The notes beneath the pieces were generated by a model that worked only from the letters and a program-made list of their open reading frames with translations, did no database searches and was not told the origin of the DNA. Of a stretch of 5,978 nt of DNA, positions 1 through 5,857 are shown one piece after another; within the stretch, counting starts at the first letter, position 1, and each line of letters begins with the position of its first letter. This DNA is from Candidatus Gastranaerophilales bacterium (GTDB taxonomy: Bacteria; Cyanobacteriota; Vampirovibrionia; Gastranaerophilales; Gastranaerophilaceae): contig CALUTA010000095.1 of NCBI GenBank assembly GCA_944323585.1, forward strand, positions 1 to 5,978. Reading direction: 5' to 3'. A program made the translations under genes and the position numbers.

Positions 1-81
1 GTCGCAGATGATGTAAGTCATCAAATTGTTGATGTTTTGTCCGGCAAGCCGCCAAAAACGCCTGTGAATAAAATAGGTTAA
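1..81 (+). CDS. C-terminal fragment of a probable D-isomer-specific 2-hydroxyacid dehydrogenase (SerA-like)
   Basis: Only the last 26 codons are present, ending in TAA at 79-81. The visible peptide contains VADDVSHQIVDVLSGKPP and ends PVNKIG. It resembles the end of the catalytic domain of phosphoglycerate dehydrogenase and related NAD-dependent 2-hydroxyacid dehydrogenases. There a helix of the form 'A..V..QI.DVL.G.P' precedes a 'P/AVN' motif that closes the fold. If this is SerA, it is the short form: long SerA proteins continue from this point into ASB and ACT regulatory domains, whereas this one stops. A glyoxylate or hydroxypyruvate reductase would end in a similar way. The stop codon overlaps that of the convergent minus-strand gene, leaving no spacer for a terminator. 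The call rests on a short tail and is tentative. The frame itself is supported by the sensible peptide and the neat abutment. Confidence 0.5.
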   Translation, partial: VADDVSHQIVDVLSGKPPKTPVNKIG

Positions 82-929
82 GCACTCATTTTTTCAACAG
101 CCTGCTTCAGAAGATTAGACTCTTGAGGCTGAGCAGATGTTTGGTCTTGTTTTGAAGGTTTTATTTTTTCAACAGCCCGTTTCCAAAGATTAGATTGTTG
201 AGGCTGGTGTGCAGTTTGATTATTTTTCTGCATATCAGCCCTTTCTTCAGCAGAAATGTTTGTGTCGTATGTATTTTTGGTGTCTTTATGAATATGTACC
301 GGCTTGTCATTTCTGCACATCCATTCTTTTGTTTTATCAGCAAGCGGTGTTGCAATAAACGGTGTAATTATACGTTTGCCTACCGTTGTTGCTGCAATCA
401 GCGTTGTTAAAGAGCCGAAGGCTGCAATTGAAGCATCTCTGTATCCTTCAAATGCTCTGTGAAATTCTTGATTTCCTTTAACTTTGCCAGGAAGTTTTTG
501 TTCCATAACCGCCTGAACACTCTTGGATGATTGTCTGTTAAATAGTTTTCCGAACAATTTGTTGAACATTTTTTCCTGAAATGCTTTTTTAGAAATTGTG
601 TATGTCAACAATATTTGTAACAATATCATCAATCCGCCGTTTGCAAGGTCTAAGGCAGCTACAAATTTTCTTTTATCTTCAGGAATTTTTTTATTATTTA
701 AACTCTGTTTTACATATAAATAGCATCCGAAACCGTCTTTTAATATGACGGAAGCAACTCCTAATCCGGCAATCCAGGCTGCATTTGCTTTGGGATCCTG
801 AAATTTCTGGCAGGCTTTGTCCAGAAATTGGGTTCTTGAAAGCATCATATCAGGTTTTTTTAAGCAATAGTTATAACATGCTTTCATTCCTGCATTTATT
901 CTGTTTGTTATCGGAGAAATAAAGCTCAT
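78..929 (-). CDS. hypothetical three-segment membrane protein with duplicated C-terminal motif
   Basis: This 283-residue protein matches no family I can name. Hydrophobic segments lie at about residues 50-73, 88-111 and 166-196, so it is probably an inner-membrane protein. No export signal or catalytic motif is visible. The linker between the first two segments is short, polar and Lys-rich (about 74-87). The tail from about 205 is hydrophilic and rich in Gln, Lys and Asn. It contains a near-exact duplication: residues 242-257 (QPQQSNLWKRAVEKIK) recur at 267-282 (QPQESNLLKQAVEKMS). The start at 927-929 is well supported by a strong GGAGGTGA ribosome site four bases upstream. The start overlaps the stop of the preceding minus-strand gene as ATGA, so the two genes are probably one translationally coupled operon. 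The layout resembles that of its partner (hydrophobic pair, polar linker with an 'ED.R' stretch, later third segment), which hints at distant paralogy. The lineage resemblance to Gastranaerophilales hypothetical proteins is from memory. Function is unknown. Confidence 0.85.
   Translation of the reverse strand: MSFISPITNRINAGMKACYNYCLKKPDMMLSRTQFLDKACQKFQDPKANAAWIAGLGVASVILKDGFGCYLYVKQSLNNKKIPEDKRKFVAALDLANGGLMILLQILLTYTISKKAFQEKMFNKLFGKLFNRQSSKSVQAVMEQKLPGKVKGNQEFHRAFEGYRDASIAAFGSLTTLIAATTVGKRIITPFIATPLADKTKEWMCRNDKPVHIHKDTKNTYDTNISAEERADMQKNNQTAHQPQQSNLWKRAVEKIKPSKQDQTSAQPQESNLLKQAVEKMSA
88..131 (-). repeat. 44-bp direct repeat, copy nearer the gene end
   Basis: This 44-base segment is one of two in-frame direct copies; the other is 163-206. 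By my hand alignment 38 of 44 positions match. The copies lie exactly 75 bases (25 codons) apart, so the duplication keeps the reading frame and repeats a peptide of the form QPQ-SNL-K-AVEK at the C-terminus of the 283-aa membrane protein. The mismatches show the duplication is not brand new, though it is too similar to be ancient. Confidence 0.85.
163..206 (-). repeat. 44-bp direct repeat, copy nearer the gene start
   Basis: Second copy of the in-frame duplication described at 88-131. In the protein it gives residues ending in NLWKRAVEKIK. The intervening codons encode a polar spacer (PSKQDQTSA). A tandem unit like this could expand or contract by slippage or recombination, giving a C-terminal tail of variable length. 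Confidence 0.85.
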
Positions 930-2344
930 GATTTCACCTCCGTTTGATGATTAGCCTGGTTTACCAGATTTTTTATTTCTTTCGGGTGTTTTTTGTTAGA
1001 AAGATTCGGGAAAAATGTATCCATAAATCTCGGGTAACACCAGTTCAGAAGCGAGCAGGATATAGGAAGCATCAGGAATGATACAATTAATCCTGTTATC
1101 TGTTTGTGTGCCTTTAAGTTGTTTTTCACAACCTTCTGCATTTCGGCTGCAACTTCTTTTGACAGTTTAAATTTGAATAATCTGTGGCTTTCTTTTTGGG
1201 TTACTATTTCGTCAAGATAATCCTCAATTTCTCCTACAGTTTGCTTATTAGATATCATTTCTTTCATCTTATTCAAGTTCTCAAGAGATTCTTTTATAGG
1301 ATTAATTCTTGATTCAGTTTCGTAGTTAATAACACCATTTTTCCATTCTTCGGTACTTGAAAATCCTGTGTGATAATCAATATCTCTTAAAATTCCTGAC
1401 AATTTATCCTGCAATGCTACCTTAAGCTCTGTATCATTATTCCCGCGTCTGCCAAGGATATCATCAAATATTGCGATTAATTCTTTATCTCCATTTTTGT
1501 GTTGTTTTTTAAGACGTTTAACTTCAGACTGTATTGATTGAGGGCTTGAAGTTTTTGAAAGTTTGGAGTTGAGGTCGTTGAATATGTTTAAGGCTTCTTC
1601 CTTGTGGGTTCTGTAATATTCACCCCGTTTCAGTTTTTTAGGAATTGTAATTTTGTTGCATTTGTTAAGTTCGCTATTTTCAAAATCTATTTTTTTCTGG
1701 AGGACTTTATCAACAAGTTCTTTGAATTTCTGGTCATCCATTGGAAGCGGACTTCCGTCTTCTTTACTCATAATGACTTTGTTGTCCTGAATCATGTGGA
1801 TAAGATTTTGATATTGTTCAGCCATTTTACTTTGAGTCATTTCTTGTATTTGTTTTTTTGAAGCATACGGATAAATACGTTTGAGTTGTTTTGTGATGAA
1901 TTTATCATCCTGAAACAGTGTTTTATTGTATTTTGCATCATAAAAACCGGCATTAGCTCTGTTTTCAATCATTTTGTTGAAAGGTATAGTTACTCCGACC
2001 TGTGTTACAACGGCCAGAACAGCTGATACAGGCTGTCTCCATGCTGAATATGTTCTTGTATCTTCATCCGTTTTGGAAAGCGGGTTCCATTTAATAAATA
2101 TAGGTGCTACCAGACCTGTTCCAAGGGCATTAATTATGATGTTTTGCGTTTCACCCATATTATCGCATAATCTTTTCATCCCTTTGACTGCTGATGGCAT
2201 GAAATCTTTAATTTCATTTTCCATTTTAATTTCTGAAATATAGTCTGCCGGGTTGTATCTGGAAGTAAAATTGGTTCCGTACGGCTTGTTTTGCTGTATT
2301 GCCGTCCGGGTTCTAAAATTGTTTTTAATGCTTTCTACTTTCAT
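926..2344 (-). CDS. hypothetical membrane protein with long helical central domain
   Basis: A 472-residue protein of unknown function. The N-terminus is short and polar and carries a TNFTSRY stretch (about 24-30). Tags of this 'FTS' kind recur, as I remember it, in Gastranaerophilales proteins. Hydrophobic segments lie at about 66-86, 104-123 and 415-436. The first two are joined by a polar linker containing NPLSKTDEDTRTYSAW. Residues about 140-410 form a long, charged, Lys/Glu-rich and probably largely helical region, so a sizeable soluble domain sits between the second and third membrane segments. No catalytic or metal-binding motif is evident. The start at 2342-2344 has GGTGA six bases upstream. 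The gene is first in a two-gene minus-strand unit and its TGA overlaps the ATG of the next gene, implying coupled synthesis and possibly a complex. A protein-protein or envelope-structural role is possible, but nothing in the sequence settles it. Confidence 0.85.
   Translation of the reverse strand: MKVESIKNNFRTRTAIQQNKPYGTNFTSRYNPADYISEIKMENEIKDFMPSAVKGMKRLCDNMGETQNIIINALGTGLVAPIFIKWNPLSKTDEDTRTYSAWRQPVSAVLAVVTQVGVTIPFNKMIENRANAGFYDAKYNKTLFQDDKFITKQLKRIYPYASKKQIQEMTQSKMAEQYQNLIHMIQDNKVIMSKEDGSPLPMDDQKFKELVDKVLQKKIDFENSELNKCNKITIPKKLKRGEYYRTHKEEALNIFNDLNSKLSKTSSPQSIQSEVKRLKKQHKNGDKELIAIFDDILGRRGNNDTELKVALQDKLSGILRDIDYHTGFSSTEEWKNGVINYETESRINPIKESLENLNKMKEMISNKQTVGEIEDYLDEIVTQKESHRLFKFKLSKEVAAEMQKVVKNNLKAHKQITGLIVSFLMLPISCSLLNWCYPRFMDTFFPNLSNKKHPKEIKNLVNQANHQTEVKS
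934..941 (-). promoter_or_regulatory. ribosome binding site for the 283-aa membrane protein
   Basis: Read on the minus strand this is GGAGGTGA, an eight-base complement to the 16S rRNA 3' end, four bases before the ATG at 929-927. It lies inside the last codons of the upstream gene. The downstream gene can therefore initiate independently as well as by coupling at the ATGA overlap, which suggests a need for plentiful product. Confidence 0.8.
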
Positions 2345-2591
2345 GCCACTTCACCAAATAATGAAACCTTCCATATATATATAGGTTCAAAAATAATAAA
2401 AATTGCTAATTTTTAGCCGTTTATTAAGTTTTATTAAGCAATGTTTCATCACGCTGATTTCCGTACAATAATTGTGTTTCAGACAATTGTTTTTGTCATT
2501 TCGGAAACGTTTTATAAAAATTTTAAAGGATGCAAAGGCTCTTTTTATACCCCGTCTCAATTTTGCACTTTAACTGCAAATTCTATTAAAA

Positions 2592-2620
2592 TTGTCATTT
2601 TTATGATTTAATTATATAAT
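2592..2620 (+). promoter_or_regulatory. sigma-70 promoter of the pgpH-ybeY-dgkA operon
   Basis: TTGTCA at 2592-2597 and a perfect TATAAT at 2615-2620 are separated by exactly 17 bases, one mismatch from the full consensus hexamers. Transcription would start near 2627, about 93 bases before the pgpH ATG. The strength and placement suggest constitutive, housekeeping-level expression unless a regulator acts at the palindrome just downstream. Confidence 0.8.
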
Positions 2621-2637
2621 AAAAATATTTTTTTTAA

Positions 2638-2681
2638 CAGTAGTTTTTTTTTCAAGTCTTGAAAAAAAATCTTAAATACTG
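2638..2681. promoter_or_regulatory. long AT palindrome in the pgpH leader
   Basis: Arms at 2645-2656 (TTTTTTTTCAAG) and 2658-2669 (CTTGAAAAAAAA) are perfect 12-bp inverted repeats about a single central T. An outer 5-bp pair, CAGTA at 2638-2642 and TACTG at 2677-2681, extends the structure across a bulge. It lies roughly 11-55 bases downstream of the predicted transcription start and before the ribosome site. No GC-rich stem followed by a T-run is present, so it is not a standard terminator. It could be a repressor operator or a leader-RNA hairpin. The structure is plain in the sequence; the role is inference. Confidence 0.6.
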
Positions 2682-2719
2682 CATAATAAGTCAGATTTAT
2701 TTATGAGGGTTTTTAACAA

Positions 2720-4933
2720 ATGCAAAATACAGGATTTTTAGAAAAAATAAAAGCATTTTTCATGGCATCTAGAACGCTGAAAGTATTAGCGTTTTTAAGT
2801 TTTACACTTGTTATGACTGCGATTATTTCTTCTCAAAATTATTTTTTCCAGAGTATTATTGAAAATGGAATAAGCAAAAAAGATATAATTGCTCAGAAAA
2901 CATTTACTGTTATTGATGTTAAGCGGACAGAGCAGCATAAAAAAGAGGTCGCACAAAAAGTTGACTATGTTCTGACTCCTGCCGAAGACGATTTTATCAG
3001 AACCAACCTTGAGACTTTAGAAAATTCTATCTTGCAGATAAGAAAAAAAGAGGTTGAAGAAAGCGTTAAGAAGGACGAATTATCAATACTTTTGGATATT
3101 TCGAACAAAGAGCGCAAAGATTTTGTAATTGATTTTCTTTTGAAGTCGGAGGATTCGGTTTTAAGAGAAGTTTATGATAAGGCAAATCTTACACTTGCAA
3201 ATATTTTGAGAGTCGGAATTACTGAAAAAGATTATGAGAGAAATAATATAGACCAAATAATTACTGATAATATGGTTTCAAATGTTTCAAAGCGTCAAAT
3301 TTCGGCAATAAAAGGCATATTGGAACAGGTTATCGTGCCAAACTTAGTTGTTGATGAATTTGCAACTGAAATTGCACGAAAAAATGCTGAAAATTCTGTT
3401 AAACCTTATGAAATTACAATTCATAAGGGAGATAAGATTGTTTTTGAAGGCGAGCCGGTTACAAGATTGAAGCGTGATGCTTTAAGGCAGGCAGGCTACA
3501 ATGTATATGAACTGAACTGGCAGGGGCTTTTGGCTATATATGTACTCGTGTTTATAAGTACTTTGATATTTTTAAGTTATATGAAATTTTTTGAAAAACC
3601 GTTTTTGGAGACGAGATATATGGCAATATCTGCGGTATTATCGTTAATGCTTGCAATGATTGCTGTTGTGCTGCCTACAGGATTTTCACCATATGTGCTT
3701 CCGATCCCTGCATACATTCTGCTGCTTGCAATATTTACAAATTCAAGAATAGCATTTGTTGCGGCTACTGTTCTTTTAACGGTTCTAACCGTTGGTGTTC
3801 AGTATGATACGCAGTTTTTGATTACGTTCCTGCTTTTAGGTTTGATTTCAATGATAACAATTTCAAGAATTCGTTATTCAAGAAGGTTTGACCTTATAAA
3901 GGCAGGATTTGTAATTTCTTTATCAGGGTTGATTATTGTTTTGAGCATTTATATGCTCGAAAAGTGTTTAATAGACGTAAGCAGTCTGCTTATTGTAAAA
4001 AACAGTGCTTTTATACTTTTGAACGGTATTATAAGTTCAATGATAGTTCTTGGGACACTGCCATTGTTTGAAAGCACATTCCAGATAATTACGCCGTACG
4101 GGCTTGCGGAACTTGCAGACCACAACCAGCCGTTGCTGAAGCGTTTGCAGATTGAGGCTCCCGGAACTTATCATCACAGTCTTATGGTTTCCAATTTATG
4201 TGAAGCTGCAGCGGAAGCTATCGGGGCAAATCCTATTTTAGCAAGAGTCGGGGCTTTTTATCATGATATAGGAAAGTTAAAAAGGCCGCTGTTTTTTGTA
4301 GAAAACCAATCATACTTCGGAATCGAAAATCCGCATACAAAATTAAATCCTAGATTGAGTAAGATGGTTATTACGGCGCACCCGAAAGACGGGGTTGAAC
4401 TTGCGAAAGAATATCATCTTCCATCTGTAATTAATAATTTTATTCTGCAGCATCATGGAGAAGGACTTGCAAAATACTTCTACAATCAGGCAGTTCAGGA
4501 AGAAGGTATTGAAAATGTTAAGGAAGACCAGTTCCGCTACACAGGGCCAAAGCCTAATATGAAGGAAACTGCGATTTTGATGATAGCAGATGCGGTAGAG
4601 TCGGCCGTAAGATCTTTGAAAAATCCGACACCTGAAGAAATTGACAATATTATTGACAAAATTATTGTTGAAAGACTAAACGATACACAGCTTGCGGATA
4701 GTCCTTTGACTTTGCATGACATAAAAGTTATTGCGGCAACTTTCAGCAGAATATTAAGAGGAATGCAGCATAACAGGATTAAGTATCAGGAAAATATAGT
4801 CGAGGAATTTTCCAAAAATAAAATTAAAATGCCATCAAAAATTCTTGATGAAGATCTGGAAAATAAAATTGCAAAACTTGAAGAGCAGCATTCCGACGAG
4901 GACAAAAAGGACGGAAATGGCGATAAAAACTAA
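2720..4933 (+). CDS. pgpH: 7TM-HD family cyclic-di-AMP phosphodiesterase (PgpH type)
   Basis: The predicted 737-aa inner-membrane enzyme is expected to hydrolyse cyclic di-AMP to pApA, lowering this second messenger of potassium, osmotic and cell-wall homeostasis. Order of parts: a first membrane segment at about 19-40; an extracytoplasmic 7TMR-HDED sensor region at about 45-265 that opens with the typical GISKKDIIAQKTF stretch; a multi-span 7TM block at about 268-465; a cytoplasmic HD domain at about 475-660; and a charged tail rich in Glu, Asp and Lys. HD-superfamily metal ligands are visible: H485/H486 in APGTYHHS, H515-D516 in YHDIGK, H554 in TAHPKDG, H578/H579 in QHHGEG and D624 in ADAVES. 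The length is close to that of Firmicutes PgpH. The start has GAGGG ten bases upstream. It is the first gene of an operon with ybeY and dgkA and overlaps ybeY by 17 bases. Family assignment is very secure; substrate specificity is by family knowledge. Confidence 0.93.
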   Translation: MQNTGFLEKIKAFFMASRTLKVLAFLSFTLVMTAIISSQNYFFQSIIENGISKKDIIAQKTFTVIDVKRTEQHKKEVAQKVDYVLTPAEDDFIRTNLETLENSILQIRKKEVEESVKKDELSILLDISNKERKDFVIDFLLKSEDSVLREVYDKANLTLANILRVGITEKDYERNNIDQIITDNMVSNVSKRQISAIKGILEQVIVPNLVVDEFATEIARKNAENSVKPYEITIHKGDKIVFEGEPVTRLKRDALRQAGYNVYELNWQGLLAIYVLVFISTLIFLSYMKFFEKPFLETRYMAISAVLSLMLAMIAVVLPTGFSPYVLPIPAYILLLAIFTNSRIAFVAATVLLTVLTVGVQYDTQFLITFLLLGLISMITISRIRYSRRFDLIKAGFVISLSGLIIVLSIYMLEKCLIDVSSLLIVKNSAFILLNGIISSMIVLGTLPLFESTFQIITPYGLAELADHNQPLLKRLQIEAPGTYHHSLMVSNLCEAAAEAIGANPILARVGAFYHDIGKLKRPLFFVENQSYFGIENPHTKLNPRLSKMVITAHPKDGVELAKEYHLPSVINNFILQHHGEGLAKYFYNQAVQEEGIENVKEDQFRYTGPKPNMKETAILMIADAVESAVRSLKNPTPEEIDNIIDKIIVERLNDTQLADSPLTLHDIKVIAATFSRILRGMQHNRIKYQENIVEEFSKNKIKMPSKILDEDLENKIAKLEEQHSDEDKKDGNGDKN
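4907..4911 (+). promoter_or_regulatory. ribosome binding site that fixes the ybeY start
   Basis: AAGGA lies five bases before the ATG at 4917-4919, inside the end of pgpH. It favours this ATG over the earlier in-frame ATG at 4845. That earlier start would add 24 residues made from the pgpH coding sequence in another frame and unlike any YbeY N-terminus. Confidence 0.7.
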
Positions 4934-5438
4934 GTTTCATATTTTCAGCGAAAATATTTACCCTGAGTGGGAAATAGATGAAAAAAAATACATAACATCT
5001 GCCAAGAAACTTTTGAAATATTATCTTTCGAAAGAGTCGGTTTATGCAGACTGTGCACTCAACGGGTTTGAATATAATACAATATCTTTTGATATTCTTT
5101 ATTGCGACAGCCAAAAAACGCATGAAATCAACAGAGAATACAGAGATAAAGATTATCCTGCTGATATAATAACTTTTGCCATATTCGCAGACAGTGAGGA
5201 AAAGTTCATATTTGACGGGGAAATAAACCTTGGTGAAGTGATTATTGCGCTTGATAAAGTGCAGGAAGAAGCTTCTAAAAAAGGGGTAAAGCCGGAGGAA
5301 GAACTCACATTTTTAATAAGTCATGGAATTTTGCATTTGCTTGGATTTGACCATCAGACTGAATCAGATTATAATTTTGTTGTAGCATTGCAGAAAGAAG
5401 CTTTGCAAAGTATAGGGATTAAGTATGAGCAGATTTAA
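4917..5438 (+). CDS. ybeY: endoribonuclease YbeY (rRNA maturation and ribosome quality control)
   Basis: This 173-aa cytoplasmic zinc-dependent endoribonuclease of the UPF0054 family acts in maturation of the 16S rRNA 3' end and in late 30S quality control. The signature HX3HX5H zinc site is intact in HGILHLLGFDH, with H136, H140 and H146 as ligands. Upstream are the expected HEINREYRDKDYPADIITF block (family form 'NREYR..d.pTDVLSF', with ADIITF here) and an LGEVIIALDKVQEEA segment matching the 'LGDI.I' strand. The protein is a little longer than the usual 150-160 residues because of an N-terminal extension. The start overlaps pgpH by 17 bases and the end overlaps dgkA by 14 bases, so translation of all three is probably coupled. 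The neighbours fit the frequent bacterial order pgpH-ybeY-dgkA. Confidence 0.95.
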   Translation: MAIKTKFHIFSENIYPEWEIDEKKYITSAKKLLKYYLSKESVYADCALNGFEYNTISFDILYCDSQKTHEINREYRDKDYPADIITFAIFADSEEKFIFDGEINLGEVIIALDKVQEEASKKGVKPEEELTFLISHGILHLLGFDHQTESDYNFVVALQKEALQSIGIKYEQI

Positions 5439-5799
5439 GTCGCAAGGGTTAAGCAACACATTCAAAAATGCCGGAAAAGGAATAAGAATAGTTTTAAAGA
5501 GCGAAAATAATATAAGAGTCCACTTTTTTGCGGCTATTTTTGTAATAGTTTTGGGCATTGTGCTTGATTTGAGTGTTGCAAAGTTGTGTATATTACTGCT
5601 TGCGATAGGGCTGGTTGTTGTTGCGGAGATGCTGAATTCTGCAATTGAATTTACGCTTGATGCTATGTTTCATAACAAATATTCACGACTTGTCGGGATG
5701 GCGAAGGACATTTCGGCAGGTGCTGTAATGTTTGCGACATTTATTGCTGTTGCAATCGGGCTTATTATGTTCGGATCTGAACTTTATGCTTTGATTTAG
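5425..5799 (+). CDS. dgkA: DgkA-family lipid kinase (undecaprenol or diacylglycerol kinase)
   Basis: This small integral-membrane kinase of 124 aa is a typical length for the family. The signature region AEMLNSAIEFTLD (E68, N71, E75) and the following AKDISAGAV (K94, D95) are the conserved catalytic and ATP/Mg-binding elements. E28 in the N-terminal amphipathic helix matches another conserved acidic residue. Three membrane helices are expected at about 33-49, 52-72 and 97-117. Enzymes of this family phosphorylate either diacylglycerol (E. coli DgkA) or undecaprenol (Gram-positive UdpK), recycling lipid carriers for envelope synthesis. Sequence alone does not decide the substrate, although the pgpH-ybeY context is the one usual for the undecaprenol kinase type. 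AGGG at 5414-5417 lies seven bases before the ATG. The gene ends the operon, and no terminator hairpin follows it before the next promoter. Confidence 0.93.
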   Translation: MSRFKSQGLSNTFKNAGKGIRIVLKSENNIRVHFFAAIFVIVLGIVLDLSVAKLCILLLAIGLVVVAEMLNSAIEFTLDAMFHNKYSRLVGMAKDISAGAVMFATFIAVAIGLIMFGSELYALI

Positions 5800-5800
5800 A

Positions 5801-5829
5801 TTGTCTCATTCTCTGCAGCATGGTATAAT
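5801..5829 (+). promoter_or_regulatory. extended -10 sigma-70 promoter after dgkA
   Basis: TTGTCT at 5801-5806 and TATAAT at 5824-5829 are 17 bases apart, and the TGG just before the -10 gives an extended -10 (TGnTATAAT). The -35 starts two bases after the dgkA stop. Transcription would begin near 5836, leaving a leader of only about 20 bases. The promoter is strong on inspection and shows the following frame is a separate transcription unit. Confidence 0.78.
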
Positions 5830-5844
5830 AAAGCTGTAGTTAAA

Positions 5845-5852
5845 GAGAGGAG
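5845..5852 (+). promoter_or_regulatory. ribosome binding site of the poly-G ORF
   Basis: GAGAGGAG ends two bases before an ATG at 5855 and five bases before a second in-frame ATG at 5858. The spacing favours the second. Together with the promoter upstream it marks a genuine translation start, even though the frame is soon closed by the G tract. Confidence 0.7.
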
Positions 5853-5857
5853 AAATG

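Larger units (their letters stand above)
2345..2719. other. divergent intergenic region, 375 bases
   Basis: No credible gene lies here; the sequence is strongly AT-rich with stops in all frames. Its right third holds the promoter and leader of the pgpH operon (listed separately). The left part holds several small dyads. Arms at 2398-2404 and 2408-2414 (AAAAATT/AATTTTT) overlap a second dyad, GCTAA at 2405-2409 with TTAGC at 2413-2417. AATTGT at 2470-2475 pairs with ACAATT at 2483-2488 across a 7-base loop. TTTGCA at 2562-2567 pairs with TGCAAA at 2575-2580. TTTATTAAG occurs twice in tandem (2420-2428 and 2430-2438). The minus-strand pair must be transcribed from here, but no convincing leftward promoter is visible. 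The best candidate is a TATAAA read leftward at 2549-2544 with a poor -35 about 18 bases upstream, which would leave a leader of roughly 190 bases. Confidence 0.6.

Noticed and set aside
161..410. Short open frames on both strands within the 283-aa gene
   Set aside because: They overlap a better-supported frame with a strong ribosome site and give peptides without recognisable features.
1604..2243. Open plus-strand frames opposite the 472-aa gene (1604-1861 and 1974-2243)
   Set aside because: They lie antisense to a long coherent coding frame, encode low-complexity hydrophobic peptides and lack convincing ribosome sites.
2397..2489. CRISPR-like or mobile-element terminal repeats in the spacer
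   Set aside because: The repeats are 5-9 bases, differ from each other, and no transposase, spacer array or target duplication is present.
2645..2669. Intrinsic terminator or attenuator at the AT palindrome
   Set aside because: The stem has almost no GC pairs and neither strand has a T-run directly after it.
4845..4916. Longer YbeY with an upstream ATG at 4845
   Set aside because: The extra 24 residues come from pgpH coding sequence in another frame and do not resemble a YbeY N-terminus. The ATG at 4917 has a well-spaced AAGGA.
4537..5558. Minus-strand open frames opposite pgpH, ybeY and dgkA
   Set aside because: They are antisense to conserved, motif-verified genes and have no support of their own.
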